A program made the position numbers and the translations under genes. 36,331 nucleotides of DNA from an uncultured Anaerobiospirillum sp. (GTDB lineage Bacteria; Pseudomonadota; Gammaproteobacteria; Enterobacterales; Succinivibrionaceae): NCBI GenBank assembly GCA_944392765.1, contig CALXXU010000023.1, positions 1 to 36,331 on the forward strand. The letters are read 5' to 3'. Positions 25,926 through 33,676 of this stretch are shown here, piece after piece. The notes under the pieces are model-generated. The model searched no databases. It was not told the DNA's origin and was given only the letters and a program-made list of their open reading frames with translations. Each line of letters opens with the position of its first letter. The first letter of the stretch is position 1.

Positions 25926-26291
25926 CTAATCCAAATTAGACGGCGCTTCCAGACCGTACTTTGCGCACAGAGCCTTGGTTCTGGTGATCGCCGCATCGTT
26001 GTAGATCTTATCGATCTGCTTAGCTTGAGCTACAGCTTCAGGCTGAGAGTTTGACTCGTCGGAAACCAGTAAAATAGTTATCACACGGCGTTCTTTAGAA
26101 AAATAAAAACGCAAATTCGGATAAGATGGAAGAGATGTTTCGTAAACATCATCACCAACATCATTAATTTCTCCAAAATCTCCATTTTTCATATTACACA
26201 AATATGCCAAAACACAGGCATAAAGTGCCTGATCTTTGAGCCCGCTCAACCAATGCGCGAAGTCATCTGACATGGAGACGTAGTGGAACAT
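25926..26291 (-). CDS. HI1419-family (RelE/HigB-like) toxin
   Basis: The 121-residue protein resembles the addiction-module killer proteins upstream of HI1420-type antitoxins (Gp49/PF05973 group, RelE fold). The pattern FAHWLSGLKDQALYACVLAY, then NMKNGDFGEINDVGDDVYET, PNLRFYFSKERRVITILLVS and AVAQAKQIDKIYND follows the family from end to end, including the GDFG-I/K-V turn and the YRVYF-like strand with its arginine. The strand that normally reads GGDKSTQ is SDESNSQ, so a usual lysine is missing and activity is uncertain. Relatives cut mRNA on the ribosome. The ATG at 26291 has GGGG eight nt upstream. It heads a cluster with four antitoxin-like genes. Confidence 0.8.
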   Translation of the reverse strand: MFHYVSMSDDFAHWLSGLKDQALYACVLAYLCNMKNGDFGEINDVGDDVYETSLPSYPNLRFYFSKERRVITILLVSDESNSQPEAVAQAKQIDKIYNDAAITRTKALCAKYGLEAPSNLD

Positions 26292-26350
26292 ATTGCTACC
26301 CCGATATTACTTTTTGATAAGTCTACCACAATCTAGGGCAAATTGTACCC

Positions 26351-26406
26351 AAAAACACCACGCCCGCTGGAGCCACGGCACTTGATACCGGGCCCCAGCG
26401 GGCGTG
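26351..26406 (-). terminator. fkpA terminator; hairpin repeat, copy C
   Basis: CACGCCCGCTGG (26359-26370) pairs perfectly over 12 bp with CCAGCGGGCGTG (26395-26406). On the minus strand GGTGTTTTTG follows. It lies 27 bp past the stop of the FkpA-type gene and upstream of the toxin gene. It shares CCGCTGGAGCCACGG with copy B. Confidence 0.85.
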
Positions 26407-26432
26407 AAGAAGATCTCTTGGGGGTGTGCCTA

Positions 26433-27227
26433 CTACTGGGCGGCAGCCTCTGCCTCTGGAGCGGCAGGAGGTACGACCTCGACTAACTCGATCTCAAAGA
26501 TTAAGACGGAGTTAGGCTTAATGAGGTCACCGGCGCCCATCTCACCGTAAGCCAGATCCGATGGGATGTAGAGCATGGCCTTACCGCCTTCCTTCATCAG
26601 CTGTAAGCCCTCGGTCCAGCCTGGGATGATGTTGGCCAGTGGGAAGGCAATTGGATCCTTTTGCTCATCAAAAACTTGGCCGTCAATGGTGGTGCCCTTG
26701 TAGCGGACACGGACGGTATCGGAGGTGGTAGGAACCTTACCTGAGCCCTCGGCAATAATCTTGTACTGGAGACCCGATGGCGTGGTCTGAACGCCCTCGG
26801 CCTTAGCGTTCTCAGCTAAGAACTTCTTGCCTTCCTCTAAGTTCTTTTGGGCCTCGTCAGCAGCCTTCTTCTCTAAGCCCTCACGGACCTTTTGGTCTAA
26901 GGCGACTAAGGTGTCAGCAATGTCCTTCTCGCTTAAGGCGGTCTTGCTGTTAATGGCATCAACAAAGCCCTGAATGACCAGTTCCTGGTTCAAATTGCCA
27001 ATGAACTCGCTTTGGTCGCGCTGAATGGTAGCGATGTAGGTACCGACGCTGGCACCAATCGAGTAGGAAACCTTGTCATCAAAGGACGACTCAGCCGTGA
27101 CCACAGCAGCTTTGGCGGGAGCGGCAGCGCTGTCATTGGCGGCAGCAACGGCCTTATCTTCACCACAAGCAGCAAGCATCAGTGCAGCTGCACCTAATAC
27201 CGATACGGCTAACAGATTCTTCTTCAT
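26433..27227 (-). CDS. fkpA: FkpA-type FKBP peptidyl-prolyl isomerase, lipoprotein
   Basis: The 264-residue protein has a lipoprotein signal (MKKNLLAVSVLGAAALMLAA then Cys21). The helical dimerisation domain of FkpA/Mip proteins follows (about 48-135: SYSIGASVGTYIATIQRD, LNQELVIQGFVDAI and the long EKKAADEAQKNLEEGKKFL helix). The FKBP domain (about 145-250) contains TPSGLQYKII, VRVRYKGTTIDGQVFDEQ, IIPGWTEGLQLMKEGGKAML, YIPSDLAYGE and VLIFEIELVEV. These proteins speed proline isomerisation and act as chaperones in the periplasm. An alanine/glutamate tail ends it. I use the ATG at 27227; the frame opens seven codons earlier at a TTG. No good ribosome binding site is visible at either start. Confidence 0.92.
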   Translation of the reverse strand: MKKNLLAVSVLGAAALMLAACGEDKAVAAANDSAAAPAKAAVVTAESSFDDKVSYSIGASVGTYIATIQRDQSEFIGNLNQELVIQGFVDAINSKTALSEKDIADTLVALDQKVREGLEKKAADEAQKNLEEGKKFLAENAKAEGVQTTPSGLQYKIIAEGSGKVPTTSDTVRVRYKGTTIDGQVFDEQKDPIAFPLANIIPGWTEGLQLMKEGGKAMLYIPSDLAYGEMGAGDLIKPNSVLIFEIELVEVVPPAAPEAEAAAQ

Positions 27228-27363
27228 AGGAAAAAAATAAAAATCCAATCAGGAAAGATTAACAGGCACTAGCTTAGCACATTGGCCTTATGGCGAACTT
27301 AGGGCCCGCAAAATTTGGGCATCTTAAGCCTTATTGGGCGCCCTTGGCTCCAATGGCCTAGAT

Positions 27364-27379
27364 CCAGCTAAAAAGCTGG
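27364..27379. repeat. small perfect hairpin
   Basis: CCAGCT and AGCTGG flank AAAA in the spacer after thiL. No T-tract follows, so a terminator role is doubtful. Confidence 0.35.
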
Positions 27380-27383
27380 GCCG

Positions 27384-27502
27384 CGCCTAGTGGGCTCGAG
27401 CCCTCAGGGCTAGACCTCTGCGGGCTAAACCTCGCCTAGTGGGCTCGAGTCCTCAGGGCTAAAGCTCTGCGCGCTAGACCTCGCTTAGTGAGCTGTTGCG
27501 CA
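27384..27502. repeat. 49-bp tandem repeats running into the thiL 3' end
   Basis: A 49-bp unit beginning CGCCTAGTGGGCTCGAG occurs at 27384-27432 and 27433-27481 with five differences. A degenerate third copy starts at 27482, exactly one period on, inside the last codons of thiL (CGCTTAGTGAGC). The first copy holds the 12-bp palindrome GGGCTCGAGCCC (27392-27403). Confidence 0.75.
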
Positions 27503-28589
27503 AAAAGTGGTTAAACGAGCCCACGCCTAAACGCAGCGTGGTCGGCTCACCTTGGGCGTTGACGATCGTGATGAGACCACTGTCGGTGGCCAAGAAGTTG
27601 TGATCCCAATCCTGCTCACTCTCACTTGCGACCACCTCACCGATGCAGGTACACAAGAAGCCCTCAAGCTCGGGGTCTTGCTTGAGCTCCGCCTCAAAGG
27701 CCGCTTGCTTATCCTGTGGCACAGTAAAGATGAGATTGTAGTCGCCACCGGCACTTAAGCCTAACTTGAGCAGAGACTTCTCGGAGATCTTAAAGTGCGG
27801 CAGTAAGGAGCGCGAAAGCTCATCAAGCGGCAGGCTCTCGTAGTTGAGCAAGGCACAGCAATGCGATTGCATCAGGATGTGGCTTAAATCGCCCAAGAGA
27901 CCATCGGACACATCGATGCCGCACTGACTGTAAGCGACGACATGCTCCACAAACTTGCTCATACGCGCATCGTAGGCAAAGGCGTGCTCTTCAAAGTGGC
28001 GGCGCTCGTCGGAGTCGAGGTTGCGCAGGCTATTGTTATAGACCGTCTTGACGTAGAGGCCGTTGGAGCCCAGTGAGCCCGTGACGTAGATGCGATCGCC
28101 CACTTGAGCGCCATTACGGCGCAACAGGCCGGTACCGACACATTGACCAAAGGCGGTGGCGCTGATGGTCAAGGGCGCATTGCGATTGTTGCTGCGCGTG
28201 ACATTGCCGCCTATGAGCAGGCAGTTGTGGCGCGCCAGGCACTCTTCTACGCCCTGGGCAAAGGCCTGCCAAAACTTATCAAAATCAAGGTAGCGCTCCG
28301 AGAGATCGAGGCTCAGCGTAATGTACTGAGGACGTGCGCCCATGGCGTAAACGTCCGAGAAGTTGACCTCAAGAGCGCGCGCGCCTAATAAATGCGGATT
28401 GAAGTTAGGGAAGAAGTGGACATTCTCAACTAAGGTGTCAGTGGTAATCGCGTAATTGCCACTCAGCTTTAAGATGGCCGCATCATCCCCGATCCCCAGC
28501 ACCACCCCCGCTGAAGAGGACTCAGGGAGTGCCGCATGCTTTAAGCGGGCAAAGTACTGATGGATAAAGGAAAATTCGTCGCTCACCAT
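27474..28589 (-). CDS. thiL: thiamine-monophosphate kinase
   Basis: ThiL phosphorylates thiamine monophosphate to thiamine pyrophosphate with ATP. The 371-residue protein shows the AIR-synthase-type blocks: FIHQYFARL, VLGIGDDAAILKLS, ITTDTLVENVHFF, ALEVNFSDVYAMGARPQYIT, GGNVTRSNN, VTGSLGSNGLYVKT, GIDVSDGLLGDLSHI and LSAGGDYNLIFTV. It is longer than E. coli ThiL (325), mostly through its C-terminal part. The ATG at 28589 has no strong ribosome binding site. It follows nusB as in many gammaproteobacteria, but a terminator-like hairpin lies between them. Its last codons form part of a tandem repeat. Confidence 0.94.
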   Translation of the reverse strand: MVSDEFSFIHQYFARLKHAALPESSSAGVVLGIGDDAAILKLSGNYAITTDTLVENVHFFPNFNPHLLGARALEVNFSDVYAMGARPQYITLSLDLSERYLDFDKFWQAFAQGVEECLARHNCLLIGGNVTRSNNRNAPLTISATAFGQCVGTGLLRRNGAQVGDRIYVTGSLGSNGLYVKTVYNNSLRNLDSDERRHFEEHAFAYDARMSKFVEHVVAYSQCGIDVSDGLLGDLSHILMQSHCCALLNYESLPLDELSRSLLPHFKISEKSLLKLGLSAGGDYNLIFTVPQDKQAAFEAELKQDPELEGFLCTCIGEVVASESEQDWDHNFLATDSGLITIVNAQGEPTTLRLGVGSFNHFLRNSSLSEV

Positions 28590-28615
28590 AAAATCGAAGT
28601 CCGTCCCTAAATCAC

Positions 28616-28640
28616 AAAAAAATTAGACCCCGCAGGGTCC
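28616..28640 (-). terminator. terminator or attenuator between nusB and thiL
   Basis: On the minus strand GACCC and GGGTC pair around a four-base loop, followed by AA and seven U residues. It stands 151 bp after nusB and 27 bp before the thiL ATG, so it may limit read-through. The stem is short. Confidence 0.5.
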
Positions 28641-28790
28641 AATCGCGCCACGCATGCGCCCAGCCGTGCCGCCCCCTCGGGCCCAAGCCCGACATAGGGC
28701 TTAACCTTAGCGTACAGGCTCAAGATTAAGCGCCGGGCTTTGCCTCACTTTGGGCCTGAGAGTGACCAGCTCAAACCGGGGCGTGTCCCG

Positions 28791-29231
28791 CTATTGCTTT
28801 TGAGCTTGAATGCTCTTGATGACCTTATCTAAGACGCCGTTGACGAACTTGTGGCTGTCTTGCTCGGCAAAGGACTTAGCCAAGACAATGGCCTCGTTGA
28901 TCACGACCTTAAATGGGACTTCTTGGCGGTACATCAGCTCAAAGGTGCCGATGCGTAAGATCGCCTTATCCACCTGATCGAGATCCTTTAACGGACGGGA
29001 TAAGAATGGGGCAAAAGCTGCATCCAAGGTATCGCAATTGGCGATCACGCCTTGAATCAGATCGTGCATGTAATCAAGATCAGCACCGGCTACCGGTTGA
29101 TCTTCTAAGAATTGTTGCTCAATGGTCGAGGCTGACATGCCCGTCAACTGCCATTGATAAATCGCCTGCAGCGCAAAGTGGCGCGCCTTATGACGCATCG
29201 CAGGAGTGACTGCACCCTCAGTTTGATCCAT
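28791..29231 (-). CDS. nusB: transcription antitermination factor NusB
   Basis: NusB binds boxA RNA together with NusE (S10) and keeps RNA polymerase elongating through rRNA operons. The 146-residue protein carries ARHFALQAIYQWQLTG, YMHDLIQGV, LDQVDKAILRIGTFELMYRQ and PFKVVINEAIVLAKSFAEQD, which follow the all-helical NusB fold throughout. I chose the ATG at 29231 (MDQTEGAVTP), five nt after GAGG. The open frame goes 15 codons further without family match. It lies between ribH and thiL, its usual place in gammaproteobacteria. Confidence 0.95.
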   Translation of the reverse strand: MDQTEGAVTPAMRHKARHFALQAIYQWQLTGMSASTIEQQFLEDQPVAGADLDYMHDLIQGVIANCDTLDAAFAPFLSRPLKDLDQVDKAILRIGTFELMYRQEVPFKVVINEAIVLAKSFAEQDSHKFVNGVLDKVIKSIQAQKQ

Positions 29232-29257
29232 AAAAACCTCAAGAAAAAAGAACGAAG

Positions 29258-29313
29258 GCCCAAGCGCGCTTGACACGGCTTGGGCTCAATTAGCTCTAGG
29301 CTCTAAGCCTAGA
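29258..29313. repeat. two adjacent hairpins between ribH and nusB
   Basis: GCCCAAGC (29258-29265) pairs with GCTTGGGC (29278-29285), and TCTAGGCT (29295-29302) pairs with AGCCTAGA (29306-29313). Both stems are perfect over 8 bp. On the minus strand the first is followed after CTTCG by a T-rich run (TTCTTTTTTC) just before the nusB ribosome binding site, so it may attenuate nusB expression. Confidence 0.55.
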
Positions 29314-29323
29314 TTGGTCACCG

Positions 29324-29800
29324 CTAGGCCTTAAGCTGACGGGTGACGTTAATCATTTCTAAGGCCGCCGAAGCAGCTTCGCTGCCCTTGTTACCAGCCT
29401 TGGAACCAGCACGTTGGACTGCCTCATCGATGGTGTTGGTGGTTAAGACACCATTGGAGACGATGCAGCGGTTATTTAAGGTAACTTGGGTAATGCCCTT
29501 AGCGCACTCATTGGCGACCACCTCAAAGTGGTAGGTAGCACCACGAATGACGCAGCCTAAGGCGATCAGGGCGTCGTACTTGCCGCTTTGGGCCATCAGC
29601 TCTAAAGTCAAAGGAATCTCGATAGCACCTGGGACACGTACGACCGTGATGTTGGAGTCCTCAACTTGGCCCTCACGCTTTAAGGTATCTAAAGCGCCCT
29701 CTAACAGACGCTCGCAGATAAAGCTGTTAAAACGTGAAACGACAATGCCGACCTTGGCATCAGAGCAAGGCTTAATGCCCTCAATAAAATTAACTGCCAT
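29324..29800 (-). CDS. ribH: 6,7-dimethyl-8-ribityllumazine synthase
   Basis: RibH joins 5-amino-6-ribitylaminouracil with dihydroxybutanone phosphate, the step before riboflavin. The 158-residue protein matches the family in length and blocks: [78 protein letters not shown] and [14 protein letters not shown]. The ATG at 29800 has GGAG six nt upstream. It lies 165 bp after the riboflavin synthase gene. The long gap suggests loose coupling, but all rib genes run the same way. Confidence 0.96.
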   Translation of the reverse strand: MAVNFIEGIKPCSDAKVGIVVSRFNSFICERLLEGALDTLKREGQVEDSNITVVRVPGAIEIPLTLELMAQSGKYDALIALGCVIRGATYHFEVVANECAKGITQVTLNNRCIVSNGVLTTNTIDEAVQRAGSKAGNKGSEAASAALEMINVTRQLKA

Positions 29801-29965
29801 CGCAGACTCCCAAAAAATACCAACCGGCGCGGCTCAGCCCCCTATTAGCTCAAGCAAATCAGGCCCAAGCTTAGGTGTTTAGGGTGAGCCCGCAAGAGCC
29901 CGCTCAGAGCCCCGCTGCCGCCGCATTTTGCAGCCCCCTAGTATAGCAAAACTGGTCGCTTTGCC

Positions 29966-30646
29966 CTAGAAAAAGCCATTTTCTTGCAAGGAGGCTAAGG
30001 TCACGCGCCCGCCTTGCTCCCCTGCGGCACTAGAAGGCGCAGCACTCGGGGTCACGGCCCCGGCCACCATCAAGCGCTCTAAATAGCGCGCAATGACATC
30101 GACCTCGAGGTTGACCAGAGTGCCTGGATTAAAGTCGGTCGCGACCTCACCTTGAGTGTGCGGAATTAAGGTAAGGCGAAAATCGCAGTCGCGCACCTCA
30201 TTGACCGTAAGCGAAATGCCATCGACCGCAATCGAGCCTTTCATCGCGATATAGCGCGCCAAGCTCTTAGGTGCCTGCACCCAGATATTGAGCGCCTCGT
30301 CCACGCGGTAGCGCTCGAGCACCGTGCCCACGCCATCGACGTGGCCTTGCATGATGTGACCGCCTAGGCGCGTGACCGGCGTGCACGCCAGCTCCAAATT
30401 GACCTTAGTCCCAGCGGTGTAATGCGCAAAGGTCGTGAGATTAAAACTCTCAAAGGACAAATCCGCCTCGTAGGCGTTATCGCGCAAGGCCGTGGCCGTG
30501 AGGCACACGCCATTGGTGGCAATGGAGTCGCCCAACTGGACCTCTGACAAAAAGCCCGGCTTCGTGGCCACCACCACATGCGCGCCCTTACCTTGGCGCG
30601 TAATACTTTGCAGCACGCCCACGCTCTGCACAATTCCCGTAAACAT
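29966..30646 (-). CDS. ribE: riboflavin synthase alpha chain
   Basis: The enzyme turns two molecules of dimethylribityllumazine into riboflavin plus the pyrimidine precursor. The 226-residue protein has the two lumazine-binding repeats. The first starts MFTGIVQSVG and contains GDSIATNGVCLTAT; the second starts GHIMQGHVDGVGTVL and contains GSIAVDGISLTVNEVRD. The C-terminal helix NLEVDVIARYLERLM and a short Ala/Ser tail follow. The ATG at 30646 follows AGGAG by seven nt. It lies 35 bp after ribD, so the two are surely co-transcribed. The E. coli homologue is called ribC or ribE and lies elsewhere; here it is inside the rib-nusB-thiL run. Confidence 0.95.
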   Translation of the reverse strand: MFTGIVQSVGVLQSITRQGKGAHVVVATKPGFLSEVQLGDSIATNGVCLTATALRDNAYEADLSFESFNLTTFAHYTAGTKVNLELACTPVTRLGGHIMQGHVDGVGTVLERYRVDEALNIWVQAPKSLARYIAMKGSIAVDGISLTVNEVRDCDFRLTLIPHTQGEVATDFNPGTLVNLEVDVIARYLERLMVAGAVTPSAAPSSAAGEQGGRVTLASLQENGFF

Positions 30647-30681
30647 CAGATCTCCTCGCAAGCTAAAGGCGTTATCTTAAC

Positions 30682-32241
30682 CTAGGACACCGTCTTCGTG
30701 GCCTTCTTCTTAGCAGCACCAGTGGCCGCCTTCTTAGCAGAGCCAGTATCGGTCTTCTTAGCAGCATCAGGGTCAGCCTTCTTAGCAGAACCTGAGTCGG
30801 TCTTCTTAGCAGCACCAGGGGCCACCTTCTTAGCAGAGTCCGTATTGGCCGTCTTGGCTGCATCAGGGGCCGCCTTCTTGCGGCTGGTGCGCTTGACCGC
30901 AGGCAAACGCAGTGGCTCCGATAACACCACTAAGACATTATCAGCAATGACCTTGCAGTCCATCTGGGCAAAGCGCTGCGCCGCCTGTAAGGTTGGAGGC
31001 TCAGGCAGCTTGAGACCGCTTTGGGCGGTGGCGCCTAAGAACATTGGGGCTAAGTAGCAATAGCACTCATCAACCAAGCCCTGATTTAAGAAAGCAGAGG
31101 TCAGAGCCGCGCCCGCTTCAACCATGGCGACGCGCATTTCCTTGGAGCCCAAGAAATCAAGTAAGGCCTCGAGCGCTACATGGTCACGATCTTGGGGCAG
31201 CACTAAGATCGAAACGCGATCGGTGAAGCGCTCCACTACGAAGTTCGGGCCGGAGGCGATAATGCGCTCGGCATTGACCTTCCAGCCGGTCTTGACACGC
31301 GATACTGGGAGCTTTGGAATCGCGCCCTCCTCCGTGGCCACTACCACCTCATGAATCTTGGCGAGGTTTTGCTTGGTGCCTACGGCAATGAAGCTCTCAC
31401 CCTGGCTAAAGATGGAGTAAGGCTTGATGAGCTCGGAATCATAGTCCTGGCAGAAGGTGCCATGAGTGTCGATCACCACCTTTGGTGGCTGGCGGATGAG
31501 CGCGGTATCAAGACCGGTCATGACCTCAGCTGGCAGCTCATCGATGCGCACGTTGTAGCGCGGATTGTCCACGCGCACTGTGGCGGCGGTGGTAATGAGG
31601 ACATCGGCCCACAGGCGCAGACGCTGGCCATCGGAGCGGCTATCCTCATTGGTGATCCACTTCGAGGAGCCGTCGGACAAGGCGATCTTGCCATCAATGC
31701 TCATGCCGAGCTTGGTGATGACAAATGGGCGGTTGGTAGTGATGCTCTTAAAGAAGGCACGATTGAGCTTTAAGCAGCGCTCATTGAGCTTACCCCCGGC
31801 TAGCACCACTTCAATCCCAGCCTCTTGGAGCATGGCGATACCGCCACCTGCGACCTTAGGGTTAGGATCCCGCGAGCCAATGACCACGCGCTTGACGCCC
31901 GCCTCAATCAAGGCCTTAGCGCATGGTGGGGTGCGGCCATAATGGCAGCACGGCTCCAAGGTGACATAGACGCAAGCACCGGCCACATCATCGCCCGCAT
32001 CGCGTAACGCCATAATCTCAGCGTGCGGTTGACCGGCGGCATGGTGAAAGCCTTGGCCTAAGATCTCATCATCGCGCACGATAACGCAGCCCACGGCCGG
32101 ATTAGGCGAGGTGGTATAGCGTCCGCGCTTGGCCTCTTTGAGCGCCAGCTTCAAATAATGAGCATCAGTCTCATTGAGTTCGACTGGTTTGACCACGCCG
32201 AGTTTGCCCTTACCCTTTTTCTTGCCTTCACCCTTAGCCAT
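30682..32241 (-). CDS. ribD: RibD riboflavin deaminase/reductase with histone H1-like tail
   Basis: RibD deaminates the pyrimidine precursor of riboflavin and then reduces its ribosyl side chain with NADPH. The 519-residue protein begins with a Lys/Gly-rich leader (MAKGEGKKKGKGK). The zinc deaminase domain follows, with H73-A-E75 and PCCHYGRTPPC (Cys98/Cys99, Cys107). The reductase domain has VITKLGMSIDGKIAL and MVEAGAALTSAFLNQGLVDE. It is about 150 residues longer than E. coli RibD (367). Some of this is an insert in the reductase (about 225-330). The last 70 residues (450-519) are seven octads of the AKKxDxGS type, a lysine/alanine tail like histone H1 or bacterial AlgP. The ATG at 32241 has a perfect AGGAGG. 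It opens the rib run after the glyA terminator. Confidence 0.94.
   Translation of the reverse strand: MAKGEGKKKGKGKLGVVKPVELNETDAHYLKLALKEAKRGRYTTSPNPAVGCVIVRDDEILGQGFHHAAGQPHAEIMALRDAGDDVAGACVYVTLEPCCHYGRTPPCAKALIEAGVKRVVIGSRDPNPKVAGGGIAMLQEAGIEVVLAGGKLNERCLKLNRAFFKSITTNRPFVITKLGMSIDGKIALSDGSSKWITNEDSRSDGQRLRLWADVLITTAATVRVDNPRYNVRIDELPAEVMTGLDTALIRQPPKVVIDTHGTFCQDYDSELIKPYSIFSQGESFIAVGTKQNLAKIHEVVVATEEGAIPKLPVSRVKTGWKVNAERIIASGPNFVVERFTDRVSILVLPQDRDHVALEALLDFLGSKEMRVAMVEAGAALTSAFLNQGLVDECYCYLAPMFLGATAQSGLKLPEPPTLQAAQRFAQMDCKVIADNVLVVLSEPLRLPAVKRTSRKKAAPDAAKTANTDSAKKVAPGAAKKTDSGSAKKADPDAAKKTDTGSAKKAATGAAKKKATKTVS
30691..30858 (-). repeat. ribD: 24-bp tandem repeats coding the ribD octad tail
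   Basis: Seven in-frame 24-bp units code for AKTANTDS, AKKVAPGA, AKKTDSGS, AKKADPDA, AKKTDTGS, AKKAATGA and AKKKATKT. DNA identity between units is high (GCCTTCTTAGCAG recurs on the plus strand), which favours slippage. Confidence 0.85.
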
Positions 32242-32296
32242 AGCGCCTCCTAGACCAAAAACAATCCATTCCTCATTTTATGCCGCCCAATCGCAT

Positions 32297-32340
32297 GAAA
32301 AAAGCCCACCGCACAACGAAAGTTGCACCGTGGGCTTTTT
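32297..32340 (-). terminator. glyA intrinsic terminator, bidirectional
   Basis: GCCCAC (32304-32309) pairs with GTGGGC (32330-32335), with an inner CAAC/GTTG stem on a GAAA loop. A-run 32297-32303 gives U residues for glyA on the minus strand. A T-run (32336-32340) lies on the other side. Confidence 0.9.
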
Positions 32341-32413
32341 CTTAGTCAGAACCATACTGATCCTGACTCTGCGTTAGTACGAGCTCAATGCTAATCCTAA
32401 CTCAGCTTAAATC

Positions 32414-33676
32414 CTAGTCCTTGTAAACAGGGAACTTAGCGCATAAGGCCTTGACCTTTTCGCGGGCGGCAGCGATGACGCTCTCGTCCTTGTAGTTGTC
32501 GAGGACGTCGCAGATGATGTTGGCCAGCTCACGAACCTCTGGCTCCTTGAAGCCACGACGGGTGCAAGCTGGGGTACCAAGACGCAGACCGGAGGTGATA
32601 AATGGGCTGCGTGGGTCGCCTGGAACCGAGTTCTTGTTGACGGTGATGTTGGCCTGACCTAAAGCAGTCTCAGCATCCTTACCGGTCATCTCTAAGCCGA
32701 TGAAGTCCAGTAAGAATAAGTGGTTGTGGGTGCCGCCGGAGACGACCTTGTAACCACGCTTCATGACTTCCTCGCACATAGCCTTAGCGTTAGCGACAAC
32801 CTGCTTTTGGTAGTCAACGAACCAAGGCTCCATGGCCTCCTTGAAGACGACAGCCTTAGCGGCGATGACGTGCATTAATGGGCCGCCTTGCGAGCCTGGG
32901 AAGATGGCGCTGTTGAGGCGCTTGTAGAGATCTTGGTCGTGGCAGTTGGAGAGGATAAAGCCCGAACGTGGACCACCTAAGGACTTGTGGGTGGTGGAGG
33001 TGACAACGTGAGCGTAGTCAATTGGGCTTGGGTAAACGCCAGCGGCGATTAAACCGGCAACGTGAGCCATATCGACCATTAAGTAAGCGCCGACCTCGTC
33101 TGCGATCTCACGCATTCTCTTCCAGTCAACGATGCCCGAGTAGGCCGAGAAGCCAGCAACTAAGACCTTTGGCTTAACCTCTAAGGCCTTGGCGCGGATA
33201 TCGTCGTAGTCAAGCTCACCGGCGGCATTAACACCGTATTGGACCGAGTGGTAAACCTTGCCCGAGAAGGAGACAGAAGCACCGTGAGTTAAGTGACCAC
33301 CAGCGGCTAAGGACAGACCTAAGATGGTGTCACCAGGCTGGCACATAGCCATATAGGCAGCGCAGTTAGCCTGGGAGCCAGCGTGAGGCTGGACGTTAGC
33401 GTAATCGCAGTGGAAGAGCTTGCAGGCGCGCTCAATAGCTAAGCGCTCGACTTGATCGACGTACTCGCAGCCACCGTAGTAACGCTTGCCAGGGTAGCCC
33501 TCAGCGTACTTGTTGGTCAGTTGCGAGCCTTGAGCCTCCATGACACAACGGCTGGCGTAATTTTCCGAGGCAATGAGCTCAATGTGATCTTCTTGGCGCT
33601 GATTCTCAGCGTCCATAGCAGCAAAGAGTTCTGGATCGTATTGAGCGATAGACTTCGCGTTATTAATCATCATCAT
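32414..33676 (-). CDS. glyA: serine hydroxymethyltransferase
   Basis: GlyA is a PLP enzyme that swaps serine and tetrahydrofolate for glycine and methylene-tetrahydrofolate, the main source of one-carbon units. The 420-residue length matches the family. Landmarks are [64 protein letters not shown] and the PLP lysine Lys231 in [15 protein letters not shown]. The C-terminal [15 protein letters not shown] also fits. It starts at ATG-ATG-ATG (33676) with no strong ribosome binding site close by; a purine-rich GGAGGGAGAGGGAGG lies about 45 nt upstream. A long leader (about 220 nt) separates the gene from the likely promoter near 33905. It ends in its own terminator. Confidence 0.97.
   Translation of the reverse strand: MMMINNAKSIAQYDPELFAAMDAENQRQEDHIELIASENYASRCVMEAQGSQLTNKYAEGYPGKRYYGGCEYVDQVERLAIERACKLFHCDYANVQPHAGSQANCAAYMAMCQPGDTILGLSLAAGGHLTHGASVSFSGKVYHSVQYGVNAAGELDYDDIRAKALEVKPKVLVAGFSAYSGIVDWKRMREIADEVGAYLMVDMAHVAGLIAAGVYPSPIDYAHVVTSTTHKSLGGPRSGFILSNCHDQDLYKRLNSAIFPGSQGGPLMHVIAAKAVVFKEAMEPWFVDYQKQVVANAKAMCEEVMKRGYKVVSGGTHNHLFLLDFIGLEMTGKDAETALGQANITVNKNSVPGDPRSPFITSGLRLGTPACTRRGFKEPEVRELANIICDVLDNYKDESVIAAAREKVKALCAKFPVYKD

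Noticed and set aside
31351-31773. 140-codon frame antisense to ribD
   Set aside because: Lies wholly within the conserved reductase coding region on the other strand and shows no domain pattern.
32242-32300. FMN riboswitch (RFN element) before ribD
   Set aside because: The space between the glyA terminator and ribD is too short, and the conserved RFN core is not present.
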